Shown in pieces: positions 16,086-18,257 of a stretch of DNA of 18,257 nt. Below the pieces are notes generated by a model that saw only the letters and a program-made list of their open reading frames with translations, was not told the DNA's origin and did not search any database. The stretch comes from Bacteroidia bacterium. Its GTDB lineage: Bacteria > Bacteroidota > Bacteroidia > JABEUT01. The translations under genes were made by a program, and so were the position numbers. The stretch is from the NCBI GenBank assembly GCA_013044305.1, contig JABEUT010000045.1, forward strand, positions 1 through 18,257, in the 5' to 3' direction. Every line of letters begins with the position of its first letter. The first letter of the stretch is position 1.

Positions 16086-17051
16086 TTACCATCCATTATC
16101 GGAAATGTCGCGCGCATGGTAGGTAATGATAAGTCCGGCGCCGGCTCTTGCAAAAGCGTGCATGTTTTCCATCACCACGCTTTTTTCATCAATCCACTTT
16201 CTTCCCGCGGCAGCTTTAACCATTGAATACTCACCCGAAACATTATAACAGGCAACAGGCAGCAGGGTTTGCTGTCGAAGACGCGCCACAACATCAAGGT
16301 AGGCGAGGGCGGGTTTCACCATAAGTATATCGGCGCCTTCAGCCTCATCAAGGCCTGCCTCCTTCATGGCTTCATTGGGGTTGCGGAAATCCATCTGGTA
16401 CGATTTTCTGTCGCCGAACTGCGGAGTGGAGTCGGCGGCTTCACGAAAAGGGCCATAGTATGCCGAAGCGAACTTTATGGAGTATGCCATTATGGCGGTG
16501 TCCGTCAGATTAGCGTCATCAAGCGCCTGCCGGATAATACCAACCCTGCCGTCCATCATGTCGGATGGTGCAACCATATCCGCGCCGGCTTCGGCATGAA
16601 CGAGCGCCATCCGGACCAGGGCCGCTACCGACAAATCGTTGTGCACACGCCCGTTCCTTATGATGCCGCAATGCCCGTGCGATGTGTATGCACAAAGGCA
16701 CACATCGGTTATAATGTATAATTCGTCTTTGAAATTTTTTTTAAGGGCCTTAACAGCTTGCGCCACTATGGTGTCCTTATTATAGGCCGCCTTGCCTTCG
16801 GCGCTTTTTTCCTCGCCCGAACCGAAGAGCAGCACCTTGTTTATGCCTTTCTTCAATCCCCGTTCTACGTCCTTAACCAGCATGTCGGGTGAAAAGTGGT
16901 TTATTCCGGGCATGGAGGATATGGGGGCAGTTATATTTTTCCCCTTTTCCACAAAATAGGGGTATACCAGCATATCCTTATGGAAACGGACCTCGGCTGC
17001 CACCTCTCTGATGATGGGGTTAATTCTTAATCGGCGCGGACGGTATATCAT
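16086..17051 (-). CDS. hemB: Porphobilinogen synthase (delta-aminolevulinic acid dehydratase)
   Basis: HemB condenses two 5-aminolevulinate molecules into porphobilinogen in the cytoplasm. The 321-residue length is typical. The start RPRRLRINPIIREV is the family N-terminus. The zinc-site cysteines are all present (DVCLCAYTSHGHCG: Cys118, Cys120, Cys128), marking a Zn-dependent rather than Mg-only enzyme. The two Schiff-base lysines are Lys193 (AYSIKFASAYYGPFR) and Lys246 (ILMVKPALAYLD). It sits 77 bases behind hemCD and 12 bases before recG. No strong promoter is visible in the 77-base gap, so it is probably part of the hemCD transcript. Confidence 0.97.
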   Translation of the reverse strand: MIYRPRRLRINPIIREVAAEVRFHKDMLVYPYFVEKGKNITAPISSMPGINHFSPDMLVKDVERGLKKGINKVLLFGSGEEKSAEGKAAYNKDTIVAQAVKALKKNFKDELYIITDVCLCAYTSHGHCGIIRNGRVHNDLSVAALVRMALVHAEAGADMVAPSDMMDGRVGIIRQALDDANLTDTAIMAYSIKFASAYYGPFREAADSTPQFGDRKSYQMDFRNPNEAMKEAGLDEAEGADILMVKPALAYLDVVARLRQQTLLPVACYNVSGEYSMVKAAAGRKWIDEKSVVMENMHAFARAGAGLIITYHARDISDNGW

Positions 17052-17128
17052 ATAAATAGTAATTTAGATGAGTGCTTACAATATGCTATTGCCTGCGAAT
17101 TTCGTATTTTTTCCGGCACTTTAAGCGG

Positions 17129-18257
17129 TTAAATGCTATACACAGCCATCAGCAAACCAATTTCATCGTAAGAAGGAACGTGGTACACGGAAGGGTAGCC
17201 CGCCTTTTTCAGGGTATGGGCTGTGGCATCGCCCATGGCAATAATTTTCTGTTCACTTTTCAGGCGCTTCTTTTCTAAAAAAGCCTCCGCATTGGATGGG
17301 CTGGTGAAAAGTATTATATCGGAATACGGCGTATCTTCCACAGGCTTGCTTATGGTTTCATAAACGCTTAAGTCAAGTACCTGCTCCTTATTCACAAATT
17401 GCTGTTGAACGGTTCGCATACTGTCTTTTGCCTGCGGGAATAGAGCCCTGCCCGATTTAATCAGGCTTGCAAACTGTTTGCCTATAAGCCTTGTGTCGGT
17501 GGAAGCACCTATAAAATCGGCTCTCCTGCCGTAACTTCGCAGGGCCTCGGCTGTGGACTTTCCAATGGCTCCTAATTTGGCATTTCCTGTTTCAGGCTTC
17601 CGGTCGAAAAAATATGTAACCGCATGTTTGCTCGAAAAGAAGATCCAATCGGTTGCCGGCACAGTGCCGAACGGAATGGGCTTGAACTCTATAAAGGACC
17701 TTCCGTTTACTTTGTAACCATTGGCTTTAAGGGATCGGCTGAAGAAATCATCGTCTTTAATATCGCGTGTAATGAATACCGAACAGGGCTTATTCAGCCT
17801 GATCCTGTCCGAAAGTTTTTTATCCCATCCGGTTGGCAGCGCGGTTTGGAAATAATAATAGCGGGGGTAATCTTTCACCTCGGGAGAATAGGCTGCAAAA
17901 ATTTTAAAAAAAGGCTTGTCGGATTCATCGGCGTGCTTTTCGCAATAAATACCGAGTGGCAGGTTGCAGCCGCCTCGGAATAAACTGAATATTTTCCGTT
18001 CAACACCTACCGCTTCCTCCACATCCAGGTGGTTTAGCGCTTTCAGAACGGTGAGCAAGGCGGCATCGTTTTCTCTTACCTGCAAGGCGAGCACTCCCTG
18101 CGCAGGTGCAGGCATAAACTCCTGGGATGATAACTTCACGGCATGAAAAGCCGAAACATCCAGATTAAGCCGGTTTACCGCTGCCGCAGCAAGAAAGATG
18201 GCATCATACATTCCAGACTGAAGTTTTTTAAGCCGCGTATGAACATTACCCCTTAAC
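17129..18257 (-). CDS. hemCD: HemC-HemD fusion: hydroxymethylbilane synthase + uroporphyrinogen-III synthase (5' end outside window)
   Basis: The frame is open to the right edge and upstream of the first in-window ATG reads RGNVHTRLKKL, a core HemC motif with substrate-binding Arg residues. That ATG (18211) is therefore internal and the gene is partial. HemC continues with YDAIFLAAAAVNRL and PAPAQGVLALQVRE, and the dipyrromethane-cofactor Cys lies in GGCNLPLG (codon near 17968). From about 17785 the same frame becomes HemD (SVFITRDIKDDDFFSRSLKANGYKV, DWIFFSSKHAV, IILFTSPSNAEAFL) down to the stop. No stop or start separates the parts. Together they convert porphobilinogen to uroporphyrinogen III, directly after HemB's step. 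HemD is a poorly conserved family, so its motifs are weaker than those of HemC. Confidence 0.9.
   Translation of the reverse strand, partial: LRGNVHTRLKKLQSGMYDAIFLAAAAVNRLNLDVSAFHAVKLSSQEFMPAPAQGVLALQVRENDAALLTVLKALNHLDVEEAVGVERKIFSLFRGGCNLPLGIYCEKHADESDKPFFKIFAAYSPEVKDYPRYYYFQTALPTGWDKKLSDRIRLNKPCSVFITRDIKDDDFFSRSLKANGYKVNGRSFIEFKPIPFGTVPATDWIFFSSKHAVTYFFDRKPETGNAKLGAIGKSTAEALRSYGRRADFIGASTDTRLIGKQFASLIKSGRALFPQAKDSMRTVQQQFVNKEQVLDLSVYETISKPVEDTPYSDIILFTSPSNAEAFLEKKRLKSEQKIIAMGDATAHTLKKAGYPSVYHVPSYDEIGLLMAVYSI

Noticed and set aside
13939..17983. Many plus-strand frames opposite recG, hemB and hemCD
   Set aside because: They are shadows of well-supported minus-strand genes and show no family motifs.

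Overview
The window looks like a chromosomal segment of a Bacteroidota bacterium, most likely near Chitinophagales/Sphingobacteriales. The family-level placement is inference. The support is: several promoters with the Bacteroidota -7 motif TAnnTTTG, almost no Shine-Dalgarno sites, an LptC made as a lipoprotein, and an outer-membrane barrel ending in a DRWFIKR-type C-terminus. Two gene blocks run rightward from the left edge, and a tetrapyrrole/recombination block runs leftward from the right edge. They converge on a shared terminator near 13.93 kb.

Bases 1-5598 hold a tightly coupled heavy-metal efflux (CusCBA/RND) locus: the C-terminal end of a CusA-type pump, a TolC-type outer-membrane factor, two consecutive CusB-type lipoprotein adaptors, and the N-terminal 422 residues of a CusA-type pump. 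The second adaptor carries a heavy-metal-binding domain and a Met-rich tail, pointing to Cu(I)/Ag(I). Neither pump gene is complete here. The two pieces cover opposite, non-overlapping ends of the protein, and about 430 central residues appear nowhere in the window. This suggests a rearranged or decayed operon.

Bases 5599-9966 hold a housekeeping/envelope block behind a good Bacteroidota promoter: coaX (type III pantothenate kinase), an outer-membrane beta-barrel of unknown role, lptC (LPS export) and a CNNM/CorC-type CBS-domain membrane protein.

Bases about 10.0-13.6 kb hold two short operons, each behind its own TAnnTTTG motif: an EmrE/Qac-like SMR exporter with an NAD(P)-dependent thioester-reductase-like SDR, then pirin-doxX-yceI, a set associated with redox or envelope stress. 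A 260-base AT-rich gap with inverted repeats follows. After it comes an unlisted 28-residue Lys/Ala-rich basic peptide gene (histone-tail-like) ending at a strong bidirectional terminator.

The minus strand from the right edge carries a HemC-HemD fusion (5' end outside the window), hemB and recG, probably one transcription unit joining uroporphyrinogen III synthesis to a DNA-repair helicase. No tRNA, rRNA, CRISPR array, IS element or phage gene was recognised. No gene-free stretch exceeds 300 bases; the longest are 13576-13835 and 5599-5828.
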